Below are positions 1 through 5,402 of a stretch of 5,402 nucleotides of DNA, piece by piece. The notes under the pieces were generated by a model that was not told where the DNA came from, did not search any database, and was given only the letters and a program-made list of their open reading frames with translations. Location: contig JASHVU010000784.1 of the NCBI GenBank assembly GCA_030044455.1, forward strand, positions 1 through 5,402, in the 5' to 3' direction. The DNA comes from Acidobacteriaceae bacterium (GTDB taxonomy: Bacteria; Acidobacteriota; Terriglobia; Terriglobales; Acidobacteriaceae). The position numbers and the translations under genes were made by a program. Each line of letters begins with the position of its first letter. Position 1 is the stretch's first letter.

Positions 1-1598
1 CTGCAATCGAGTCGCTGCGCAAGGTCCAGAGGGCCTGGGGCGATACACCCGAACTATCGAAAGCAGTGGCTGGGATCGAGTCCCGTCGCACTCAACTGGC
101 CAATGAGGCAGTCGCCCGATCCATCGAGTCCGCCCGCGCGGCGTTGCTCGAAAGCGACACCACCGGCGCGATCGAGGCGTTGAAGGCCAGCGCCCAGTGG
201 TTCGAGTTTGCCGACGCGTCGCAGCAGAGCGACTGGAAACGCCTCAATGCCGAAGCCGGTAAGCCCGTAGTGAAGCGCGTCACCGGTTCCGTTCCCACGC
301 TCAGCGCCCCCGGCGGGATCGAAGTCAAGGGCCCGCGCAATAAGCTTCTCATCCCATCGCTCGCTGGGGGCCTGCTCCTCATCGCAGCCGTGGGAGCGGG
401 CTTGTGGTTCCATTCCCAATCCACCAAATCGGTTCCGCCCACCGTGGTCATCAAAACGGTCCCCGTAGGACCGGCCGCGCCGCCTGCGGGCACCTTGCTT
501 GTGGAGGGCAGCGCCGACAAGGGGAGCGCAGATAACGCCAATGTCTTTGTCGACGGCGTGCAGAAAGGATTTACCCTCGCCGACGGCAGCCTCAACCTCC
601 CACTTGACCCCGGTAAGCATTCCATCAAGATCAGCAAGCCTGGTTATGCCGACCTTCCCGCCATCCCGGTGACGATCGTCGCCAGCCAGAAGGCCACTCT
701 TCCCTTCAAGCTTACGCAGACAGCCGCCGCAGTTGCCCAGGCGCCGATGGCGTATTTGACCATCCAGTCCACCCCCGGAGCAGCGGTGAGCATCGACAAC
801 GCACAGCAGGGCGTTACCGATGGGCACGGCATTTTCGTTGTGCCGGTCAAGCCCGGCAGTCGCACACTGGGCATCAGCCTCAATGGCTATCAGTCCTATT
901 CTCAGACCTTCAACCTGAAGAACGGCGACCACGAAAATGTGTTGGCAACTTTGACAGCGATTCCCAAGGCTGTCGCCCCCACGCCGGCTCCCGCACAGCC
1001 CGTCTACGCGCTGTTTTCAGCATCGGTCACTACCATCCAGCAGGGCCAGTCGACCACGCTGAACTGGCAGACTGCCAATGCGTCGGAAGTCTCAATTGAC
1101 AATGGCATCGGCACGGTCAGCGCATCGGGGCAGCGGGAAGTGAGTCCGAGCGGCAATACAACTTACCAGCTTACCGCCAGCGGAAACGGCGGAACGCAAC
1201 AGAAAACGGTGAACATTGTCGTCGAGCCCAAGGCGGCGCCCGCTCCCGAGCCGGCTCCGGTCGCGCCCCAGCCCGTGGACCAGACGGCGCTGGTGCAAAT
1301 GGTGGTCAACAGTTTCAATTCCGCACTAAGCTCCCACAACATATCGGGGATGCAAGCTGTATGGCCAGGCATGTCACCGCAGGATGCAAAAAAGTGGGCG
1401 AGTTTCTTCAAGAGCGTTCCTAACGCAAAACTGACGCAGAGCTGCCTTCCTGCCGCCCTGGTGTTCGCTGGTGACACGGCTTCCTGGTCCTGCTCCTTGT
1501 CGACCGTTATCCCCGGCGCCTCGCCTCAGCCGCCTCATGGATTCAGATTCTCGCTTGCCAAGAAAAACGGGAACTGGATCGTTATGGATTGGCGGTAA
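1..1598 (+). CDS. Membrane-anchored PEGA / Ig-like / NTF2-like domain protein, 5'-truncated by window edge (possible C-terminal half of a Ser/Thr kinase receptor)
   Basis: The reading frame (codons starting at base 3) is open from the left edge to TAA at 1596-1598, so the true start lies outside the window; the GTG at 66 is internal, because the helical sequence continues unbroken before it. Order of parts: a charged, Ala/Glu-rich helical region (about 3-260, TPR-like or coiled); one transmembrane helix (345-410, LLIPSLAGGLLLIAAVGAGL, preceded by Arg/Lys, so N-terminus inside); a Pro/Thr-rich linker; PEGA domain 1 (about 489-719, with VFVDGVQKGFT and KPGYADLP); PEGA domain 2 (about 747-968, with VSIDNAQQGVT and LNGYQSY); an Ig-like domain (about 999-1226, STTLNWQTANASEVSIDNGIG); a Pro/Ala linker; and a C-terminal domain (about 1278-1595) resembling NTF2/SnoaL-like folds, with AVWPGMS and a terminal NGNWIVMDWR strand. 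Two Cys codons (1443, 1491) could form a disulfide. Known: in some bacterial Ser/Thr kinases such modules follow the catalytic domain across the membrane. Inferred: an extracytoplasmic sensing or binding role. Domain calls are by eye; the kinase part is not seen. Confidence 0.8.
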   Translation, partial: AIESLRKVQRAWGDTPELSKAVAGIESRRTQLANEAVARSIESARAALLESDTTGAIEALKASAQWFEFADASQQSDWKRLNAEAGKPVVKRVTGSVPTLSAPGGIEVKGPRNKLLIPSLAGGLLLIAAVGAGLWFHSQSTKSVPPTVVIKTVPVGPAAPPAGTLLVEGSADKGSADNANVFVDGVQKGFTLADGSLNLPLDPGKHSIKISKPGYADLPAIPVTIVASQKATLPFKLTQTAAAVAQAPMAYLTIQSTPGAAVSIDNAQQGVTDGHGIFVVPVKPGSRTLGISLNGYQSYSQTFNLKNGDHENVLATLTAIPKAVAPTPAPAQPVYALFSASVTTIQQGQSTTLNWQTANASEVSIDNGIGTVSASGQREVSPSGNTTYQLTASGNGGTQQKTVNIVVEPKAAPAPEPAPVAPQPVDQTALVQMVVNSFNSALSSHNISGMQAVWPGMSPQDAKKWASFFKSVPNAKLTQSCLPAALVFAGDTASWSCSLSTVIPGASPQPPHGFRFSLAKKNGNWIVMDWR

Positions 1599-1790
1599 TC
1601 GAACCCATTGCGGCTGCCTGAGACCTCTTTGTAGAGTCTTCCAACATGACGTGGGCCAAATGCCATGCAATCACGCCGCCGGGGCCCGGCCAGATCGTAC
1701 CCACTACGCCCCGTCAATTGCACACTCTTTCGGAAAATGTCCTGGCCTGATCCGGTGAGAGCCCCCTACGCAAAACCGAGAGCCTGAATT

Positions 1791-1840
1791 CTTCTATAAA
1801 AGTCTGCTTGACATCTTTTTATAAAAAGTCTGCTTGACGT
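1791..1840 (+). repeat. Tandem duplication of an AT-rich promoter-proximal element
   Basis: Two adjacent near-identical units lie at 1791-1814 (24 bases) and 1815-1840 (26 bases). Both contain the exact 15-base core AAAAGTCTGCTTGAC (1798-1812 and 1824-1838) preceded by CTTNTATA-type sequence. They differ by two substitutions and a two-base length change in the A run. Each unit ends in a TTGAC(A/G) hexamer, and the second is the -35 box of the promoter called here. A fragment like the start of a third unit, TTCTAT, follows at 1841. The duplication could be an UP-like element, a pair of regulator sites, or a duplicated -35 region; the sequence cannot separate these. Confidence 0.75.
1815..1828. 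promoter_or_regulatory. Perfect 14-base palindrome, candidate operator
   Basis: CTTTTTATAAAAAG reads identically on both strands. It sits just upstream of the -35 box at 1834, at the start of the second tandem unit. The matching stretch in the first unit (1791-1802, CTTCTATAAAAG) is an imperfect palindrome of the same type. Position and symmetry suit a dimeric DNA-binding regulator or an AT-rich UP element. AT-only palindromes also arise readily by chance, so the call is tentative. Confidence 0.35.
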
Positions 1841-1862
1841 TTCTATTTTGCAGCCCTAGAAT
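1834..1862 (+). promoter_or_regulatory. Sigma70-type promoter for the secreted repeat protein gene
   Basis: A -35 box TTGACG (1834-1839) and a -10 box TAGAAT (1857-1862) are separated by exactly 17 bases; each differs from the consensus (TTGACA, TATAAT) at one position. The upstream AT-rich repeat would act like an UP element. Transcription would start near 1869, giving a leader of roughly 315 bases before the ATG at 2186. The upstream TTGACA (1808-1813) has no acceptable -10 hexamer at 16-18 bases, so this second copy is the likely active one. The start site is predicted, not measured. Confidence 0.6.
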
Positions 1863-1998
1863 GGGCCAGAATTTAGCTGCAATCGAATCTTCGAACCGGG
1901 CCGATCAAGACCGTCAACATCCCTTGCTTGGGGCGAGGGTAATAAACAACGGATTCGTTACGTGCAGCTTTCCCGGGGGTTATTCTTTCAGATTTTCA

Positions 1999-2030
1999 GG
2001 ATCGCATTTCCCATACACTACAAGCGATCC
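1999..2030 (+). promoter_or_regulatory. Inverted repeat in the predicted leader
   Basis: GGATCGC (1999-2005) and GCGATCC (2024-2030) are perfectly complementary 7-base arms around an 18-base loop. In RNA this could form a hairpin in the middle of the leader. There is no following U tract, so it is not an intrinsic terminator. It could be a structured leader element or a protein-binding site on DNA, or chance. Confidence 0.3.
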
Positions 2031-2174
2031 ATCGGCTAACACTATTTGGGCTAATACAGTTCCGTTTGCTTCCGGCTTACCGCGATCCCGGTGGTGGTTT
2101 CTGGCCTCTGCCAGCGACCTTGCGCCGGCACGGTAATTTGAGAAAACACCCCGAGCCCACAACTTCGCAGTTTT

Positions 2175-2180
2175 GGAGGG
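2175..2180 (+). promoter_or_regulatory. Ribosome binding site fixing the start at 2186
   Basis: GGAGGG lies five bases before the ATG at 2186, a strong Shine-Dalgarno match at good spacing. It supports this ATG over other possible starts because a complete signal peptide follows immediately. Confidence 0.85.
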
Positions 2181-2185
2181 TTGAC

Positions 2186-5100
2186 ATGGTGCGCAGAGTC
2201 AATGTGTCGTCGCTGACTTGGGCCCTTTTCCCTGTGCTTTGCCTGACTTTGTGCTCTTGGCCGGCCCATGGGCAGTCTTCAGAGCTGCTTTTGCCGCGTA
2301 CGGTCAATCACCCCGGATTCATCGTGGCGCCCTCCATCGCGCTCTATGCTTCGCCCACCAGCGTGGCGGTCGGGGATGTCAACGGCGACGGCAAACCCGA
2401 CCTCGTCATCACCACGAAGAATTCCGGCAAGGTCACTGTACTGCTGGGAGACGGTAATGGCGGCTTTGGGGCGGCTGTCGAGTATCCCGCCGGAAACAAC
2501 CCAGGCAACGCTCTGCTCGCCGACCTTAACCGAGACGGCAAACTCGATCTCGTCGTTACAGACAGCGCGACTGGCGCCGTCGATGTCCTGCTTGGAAACG
2601 GCGACGGAACCTTCCAAAAACCGGCCTCCTATGCAGCCATTTCAAATCCGGTTGCCTTGACCGTAGGAAATTTCCAGGGCAAAGGCAAGATTGACCTGGC
2701 TGTGGCTGCGGCGTCAGGAGTGGCGGTTCTGCTTAATGACGGATCCGGCCATTTCCTGGGCGCGACGCAACTTGCCATCGACGGCGAACCGCGCTCGCTG
2801 ACCGCGGCCGATCTCACCGGCTCAGACCATGACGATCTCATCGTTGGAACTCAGGAAGGATCGCTTGACGTATTGCTCGCCGACGGAGCCGGAAGTTTCC
2901 ACCCGCTGTCAGCGTTACAGGTTGCCCCTGGTCCATTGTCCGCGGTTCTGGCGGCCGATTTTAGCGGCAACGGGAAATTCGATCTGGCAGTCGCCCAGGC
3001 CAATTCCAATACCGTCACTGTGCTCACCGGTCGCGGCGACGGCACCTTTCAACTGAGTGGCGTCTATACCGTTGACAACGGTCCCGTCAGCCTGATCGCC
3101 GCCGACATGAACGGCGACGGCAAAACCGATCTGATCGCCACCAACCAGACGGCGAATACCTTGAGTGTGCTGCTGGGGAACGGCGATGGCACATTTCGGC
3201 CCGCGCTCAACTTCGTTCCCGGCAACTCCCCTGTAGCAGCCGCGGCCGGTGACTTCAACGGCGACGGCCACGTCGATCTGGCGATCGTGAACTCCGCAGA
3301 CAGCACCATCAGCTTGCTGTTGGGGAGAGGCGACGGAACGCTGGTGTCGTCGCGCGACTATCGTGCGGATCTTGAGAGCAAAGCGATTGCTGCAGGCGAC
3401 CTGAATGGAGACGGCCGGCAGGATCTGGTGGTGATAAATGCCTGCGGCAGCGACTCGACCTGCGCGAGCGTTGGCACCGCGACCGTTTTCCTGGCCAACC
3501 CTGACGGCACATACAGTGCGGCATCGACAATTCCTCTGGGCTATGGTCCCGTCGCAGTCTCACTCGCCGATCTCACCGGCGACAAGAAGCTTGACCTGCT
3601 CACCCTTAACCGCAACGACAAGACTCTCGTCGTGATGCCCGGGAACGGCGATGGCACATTCGGCAAGCCTCAGTCCTACACGCTCACCGGAAATCCTCGT
3701 GCGCTCTTTGTCGCAGACTTCAACGGTGACGGCCATCCCGATGTGGCCATCGCCACAGATTGCGGAGAGACAACCTGCACGCAGCCAGGCAACGTCGAGG
3801 TGTGGCTCGGCCGCGGCGACGGAACCCTGGCGCAGTCGAGCAACTACGCGGTGGGATATTCCCCGGTATCGATAGCCGCCGGCGATCTGCGCGGCACCAG
3901 CCATCTCGATCTGCTCGTCGCCAATGCCTGCGGCAGCGACAGTTCCTGCAAGTCGAATGGCACCGCAACTCTTCTGACCGGAGACGGCACAGGTAAATTC
4001 ACCGCATCTGGCGAAATCTCGCTTGGTGCATCGCCTTCGTCGATTGCGGTGACAAAACTGGGCAACAGCGGGCTTGACCTTGTCGTCGCTGAGCGCGGCA
4101 GCAATCAGATTGCCGTGATGCATTCCAACGGTAACGGCAGCTTCGGCGCGCCGGCCACCTACGCAGTAGGCAAGGCTCCGTCAGCGCTTACGGTCGCTGA
4201 CTTGAACGGCGACGGCCACCAGGATGTTGCGGTTGCCAACTTCCAGTCCTCAACAGTAAGCGTGCTTTATGGAACCGGCGGCGGAACCCTGCAATCGGCA
4301 ACCTCATACACGGTCGGCACGGGTCCTGAAGCGCTTGTGGCTGTGCCGGGCAAGAACGGCAAGTCGGGTCTGATTACGGCAGATGGCAACAGCGGCGCCA
4401 CACCGATGGGCTCTGGAATTACCGCGATGGGCGGTTCCGACCCCGGCACTGGAACGACGACAGTTACGATCACGAGCACCACAATCTCCAGCGGAACGGT
4501 CGATCAGGCCGCAACCGTCACAGCGAACGTCAACCCCTTCGCGACCCCATCGGGGAATCTGGCCTTTGCCATCGATCAGAGTGCCGCCGGGGATGGTTCC
4601 GGTCCGTATGACTATTTCGCCGATTGCGGCGGTGCGGCCGGACTGAGCATCAACTCGAACGGCGATGCCACCTGCACCACCCAACTTTTGACAGCGGGCA
4701 GCCCGAACGTTGTTGCTCAATACCTTGGCGATGCAACTTATGCCGTCACCCACTCCACTGACCAGGCCGAGACTGTTGCAGCGGCCAACTCCACGGTAAC
4801 GGTTGTTACGCCAACGACCACCGGAACAGTCGACCAGCCCGTGACTTTGACGGCTACGGTCACGCCGAATCCGGCCATTACGCCTACTGGTGATCAGCAG
4901 ATCATTGGATTTGCAGGAACCGTATCCTTCATGAGCGGTGGGAACGCGATCTCCTGCTCAGCTCCGGCAACCGTGACCCTGGATTCTCCCGCCGATGGCG
5001 CGGGCACGGCTTCGTGCACCACATCGGGCCTCGCGGCCGGTGCAGACGCAATCACTGCAAAGTACGAGAATACCGGCGACACTAACTACAAAGCCAGCCC

Positions 5101-5402
5101 GGTGAGCTCTCCGGCCGTCACCCAGAACATGAATAAAGCACCGACTACCGTAGGGCTACCCGCCTTGGTTTCGCCTGCCTCACCAACGGTCGACCAGATC
5201 ATCACCGTGAGCGCAACCGTCTCTCCGCAGACCGGCTCGGTGAGCGTGCCGTTCTCGGGCAACATGGAATTCCTCAATGGCAGCACCCCGATAACCGGAT
5301 GCACGGCGATTGCCGTCAACACCACCACCGGCGTGGCTCAATGTGCGATCGCAACAGGGCTGGCGCCAAACACCTATTCCATTAAAGCCCAATACAACGT
5401 CG
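2186..5402 (+). CDS. Giant secreted FG-GAP/VCBS beta-propeller protein with bacterial Ig-like domains, 3'-truncated by window edge
   Basis: ATG at 2186 opens a frame with no stop for 1072 codons to the right edge. Residues 1-29 form a signal peptide: two Arg near the start, a hydrophobic core (about 10-25), and a likely cut after PAHG before QSSE. Residues about 54-738 hold fourteen FG-GAP/VCBS-type units of about 49 residues, typically a GDxNGDGxxDLxV loop-strand followed by VLLGNGDGTF. The Asp-rich loops match known calcium-binding loops of integrin-like propellers; seven units are intact at DxNxDGxxD. A Gly/Ser/Thr linker (about 738-759) leads to Ig-like domains at about 760-867, 868-982 and 983 onward, each opening near a TVDQ motif and holding a cysteine pair. 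No catalytic domain is visible. Known: such proteins are exported and often act in adhesion or in binding glycans or proteins. Inferred: a surface or extracellular binding protein. Its C-terminus, which would show anchoring or a sorting signal, is missing. The gene has its own promoter and a strong ribosome binding site. Confidence 0.92.
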   Translation, partial: MVRRVNVSSLTWALFPVLCLTLCSWPAHGQSSELLLPRTVNHPGFIVAPSIALYASPTSVAVGDVNGDGKPDLVITTKNSGKVTVLLGDGNGGFGAAVEYPAGNNPGNALLADLNRDGKLDLVVTDSATGAVDVLLGNGDGTFQKPASYAAISNPVALTVGNFQGKGKIDLAVAAASGVAVLLNDGSGHFLGATQLAIDGEPRSLTAADLTGSDHDDLIVGTQEGSLDVLLADGAGSFHPLSALQVAPGPLSAVLAADFSGNGKFDLAVAQANSNTVTVLTGRGDGTFQLSGVYTVDNGPVSLIAADMNGDGKTDLIATNQTANTLSVLLGNGDGTFRPALNFVPGNSPVAAAAGDFNGDGHVDLAIVNSADSTISLLLGRGDGTLVSSRDYRADLESKAIAAGDLNGDGRQDLVVINACGSDSTCASVGTATVFLANPDGTYSAASTIPLGYGPVAVSLADLTGDKKLDLLTLNRNDKTLVVMPGNGDGTFGKPQSYTLTGNPRALFVADFNGDGHPDVAIATDCGETTCTQPGNVEVWLGRGDGTLAQSSNYAVGYSPVSIAAGDLRGTSHLDLLVANACGSDSSCKSNGTATLLTGDGTGKFTASGEISLGASPSSIAVTKLGNSGLDLVVAERGSNQIAVMHSNGNGSFGAPATYAVGKAPSALTVADLNGDGHQDVAVANFQSSTVSVLYGTGGGTLQSATSYTVGTGPEALVAVPGKNGKSGLITADGNSGATPMGSGITAMGGSDPGTGTTTVTITSTTISSGTVDQAATVTANVNPFATPSGNLAFAIDQSAAGDGSGPYDYFADCGGAAGLSINSNGDATCTTQLLTAGSPNVVAQYLGDATYAVTHSTDQAETVAAANSTVTVVTPTTTGTVDQPVTLTATVTPNPAITPTGDQQIIGFAGTVSFMSGGNAISCSAPATVTLDSPADGAGTASCTTSGLAAGADAITAKYENTGDTNYKASPVSSPAVTQNMNKAPTTVGLPALVSPASPTVDQIITVSATVSPQTGSVSVPFSGNMEFLNGSTPITGCTAIAVNTTTGVAQCAIATGLAPNTYSIKAQYNV
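2345..4399 (+). repeat. Fourteen-unit FG-GAP/VCBS propeller repeat array
   Basis: The first Asp (or its aligned position) of each unit falls at residues 64, 113, 162, 209, 258, 307, 356, 405, 462, 511, 567, 623, 672 and 720 of the secreted protein, so spacing is 47-49 except after units 8, 10 and 11 (56-57). Intact DxNxDGxxD loops are in units 1, 2, 6, 7, 8, 10 and 13. Units 3, 4, 5, 9 and 11 are partly changed (for example DLTGSDHDD, DFSGNGKFD), and 12 and 14 are degenerate. The second motif, usually LLGNGDGTF-like, is seen after units 1-13 and is absent after 14. At DNA level the repeats are diverged; the longest identities noticed are 20 bases (3176-3195 and 3641-3660) and 18 bases (3437-3454 and 3923-3940). 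Confidence 0.85.
4463..5402 (+). repeat. Array of at least three bacterial Ig-like domains
   Basis: Three successive domains of about 108, 115 and at least 90 residues share a pattern: a TV(T/V)-rich first strand, a TVDQ motif before a TVTANV/TLTATV/TVSATV strand, a central glycine-rich sheet, two cysteines, and a late QYLGD, KYENTGD or QYN strand. Cysteine pairs are C814/C830, C924/C944 and C1039/C1053. The pattern fits bacterial Ig-like families of the Big_3 type found in long surface proteins. The third domain is cut by the window edge and more may follow. Such arrays usually act as stalks that hold a binding head away from the cell, which would put the propellers at the N-terminal tip. 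Confidence 0.75.

Larger units (their letters stand above)
1599..2185. other. Intergenic region with promoter and long leader
   Basis: There are 587 bases between the two large genes. Bases 1599-1790 show no convincing gene, and no strong intrinsic terminator is seen for the upstream gene. Bases 1791-1862 are sharply AT-richer than their surroundings and carry a tandem repeat, a palindrome and a sigma70-type promoter, listed separately. From about 1869 to 2185 the region would be the untranslated leader of the downstream gene. It contains an inverted repeat at 1999-2030 and a small perfect stem, CTGGC-CTCT-GCCAG, at 2101-2114. No known riboswitch class was recognised. A short minus-strand open frame (1980-2162) overlaps the leader and is discussed under findings. 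Short plus-strand frames here lack ribosome binding sites and look random. Confidence 0.75.

Noticed and set aside
66..68. GTG at 66 as the start of the first gene
   Set aside because: The same frame is open to the left edge, the residues before it continue the helical region, and no Shine-Dalgarno sequence precedes it.
54..932. Long minus-strand open frame (292 codons) opposite the PEGA protein
   Set aside because: It lies wholly antisense to a frame with clear membrane and PEGA features; its translation is low-complexity Gly/Arg/Asp-rich with no recognisable domain, typical of shadow frames in GC-rich DNA.
1621..1639. Possible terminator after the first gene
   Set aside because: AGAC(C)TC pairs with GAGTCT around a 6-base loop, but the stem is short with a bulge and has no U tract, so it is too weak to call.
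1681..1690. GC-rich palindromic stretch GGGGCCCGGC as a terminator or attachment site
   Set aside because: There is no loop-forming stem of useful length, no U tract and no duplicated partner in the window.
1808..1813. TTGACA as the -35 box of a second promoter
   Set aside because: At 16-18 base spacing the sequence is CTGCTT, TGCTTG or GCTTGA, none resembling a -10 box.
3560..4123. Minus-strand open frame of 187 codons inside the propeller array
   Set aside because: It is antisense to well-formed FG-GAP units, and its repetitive look mirrors the coding strand.
2381..4220. Recurring AACGGCGACGGC-like DNA repeats as a CRISPR or mobile repeat
   Set aside because: They are in frame and encode the NGDG loops of the propeller units; spacing follows the protein repeat of about 147 bases and the segments between them are coding.

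Overview
The window looks like chromosomal DNA from a GC-rich, free-living bacterium. The best guess is Acidobacteriota (Terriglobia-like). That guess rests on gene style only: a PEGA / Ig-like / NTF2-like receptor protein next to a very large secreted FG-GAP repeat protein with bacterial Ig-like domains. No marker gene, RNA gene, mobile element or CRISPR array is visible to confirm it.

Layout. (1) Bases 1-1598, plus strand: the 3' part of a large gene that starts upstream of the window. It encodes a helical cytoplasmic segment, one transmembrane helix, two PEGA domains, an Ig-like domain, a Pro/Ala linker and a C-terminal NTF2-like domain. The same order is found behind the catalytic domain of some bacterial Ser/Thr kinase receptors, but no kinase domain lies in the window. 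(2) Bases 1599-2185: a 587-base intergenic region. It holds an AT-rich tandem duplication with a 14-base palindrome, a good sigma70-type promoter (TTGACG, 17-base spacer, TAGAAT), and then a leader of roughly 315 bases with an inverted repeat and a strong Shine-Dalgarno site. (3) Base 2186 to the right edge, plus strand: the 5' part of a giant secreted protein, open for 1072 codons with no stop. It has a signal peptide, fourteen FG-GAP/VCBS-type units (seven with an intact DxNxDGxxD calcium-loop motif), a Gly/Ser/Thr linker, and then at least three bacterial Ig-like domains, each with a cysteine pair.

How the parts relate. The two genes point the same way but are separated by a long gap with its own promoter, so they are probably separate transcription units. 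Both products would expose beta-rich modules outside the cytoplasmic membrane: the first as a membrane-anchored sensor or binding protein, the second as a secreted or surface-displayed adhesin-like or glycan-binding protein. A functional link between them is not shown.

No clearly new biological system is visible. The points most worth a second look are the duplicated promoter-proximal element with its long leader, the count of fourteen propeller units, and the paired-cysteine inserts confined to the second half of that array.
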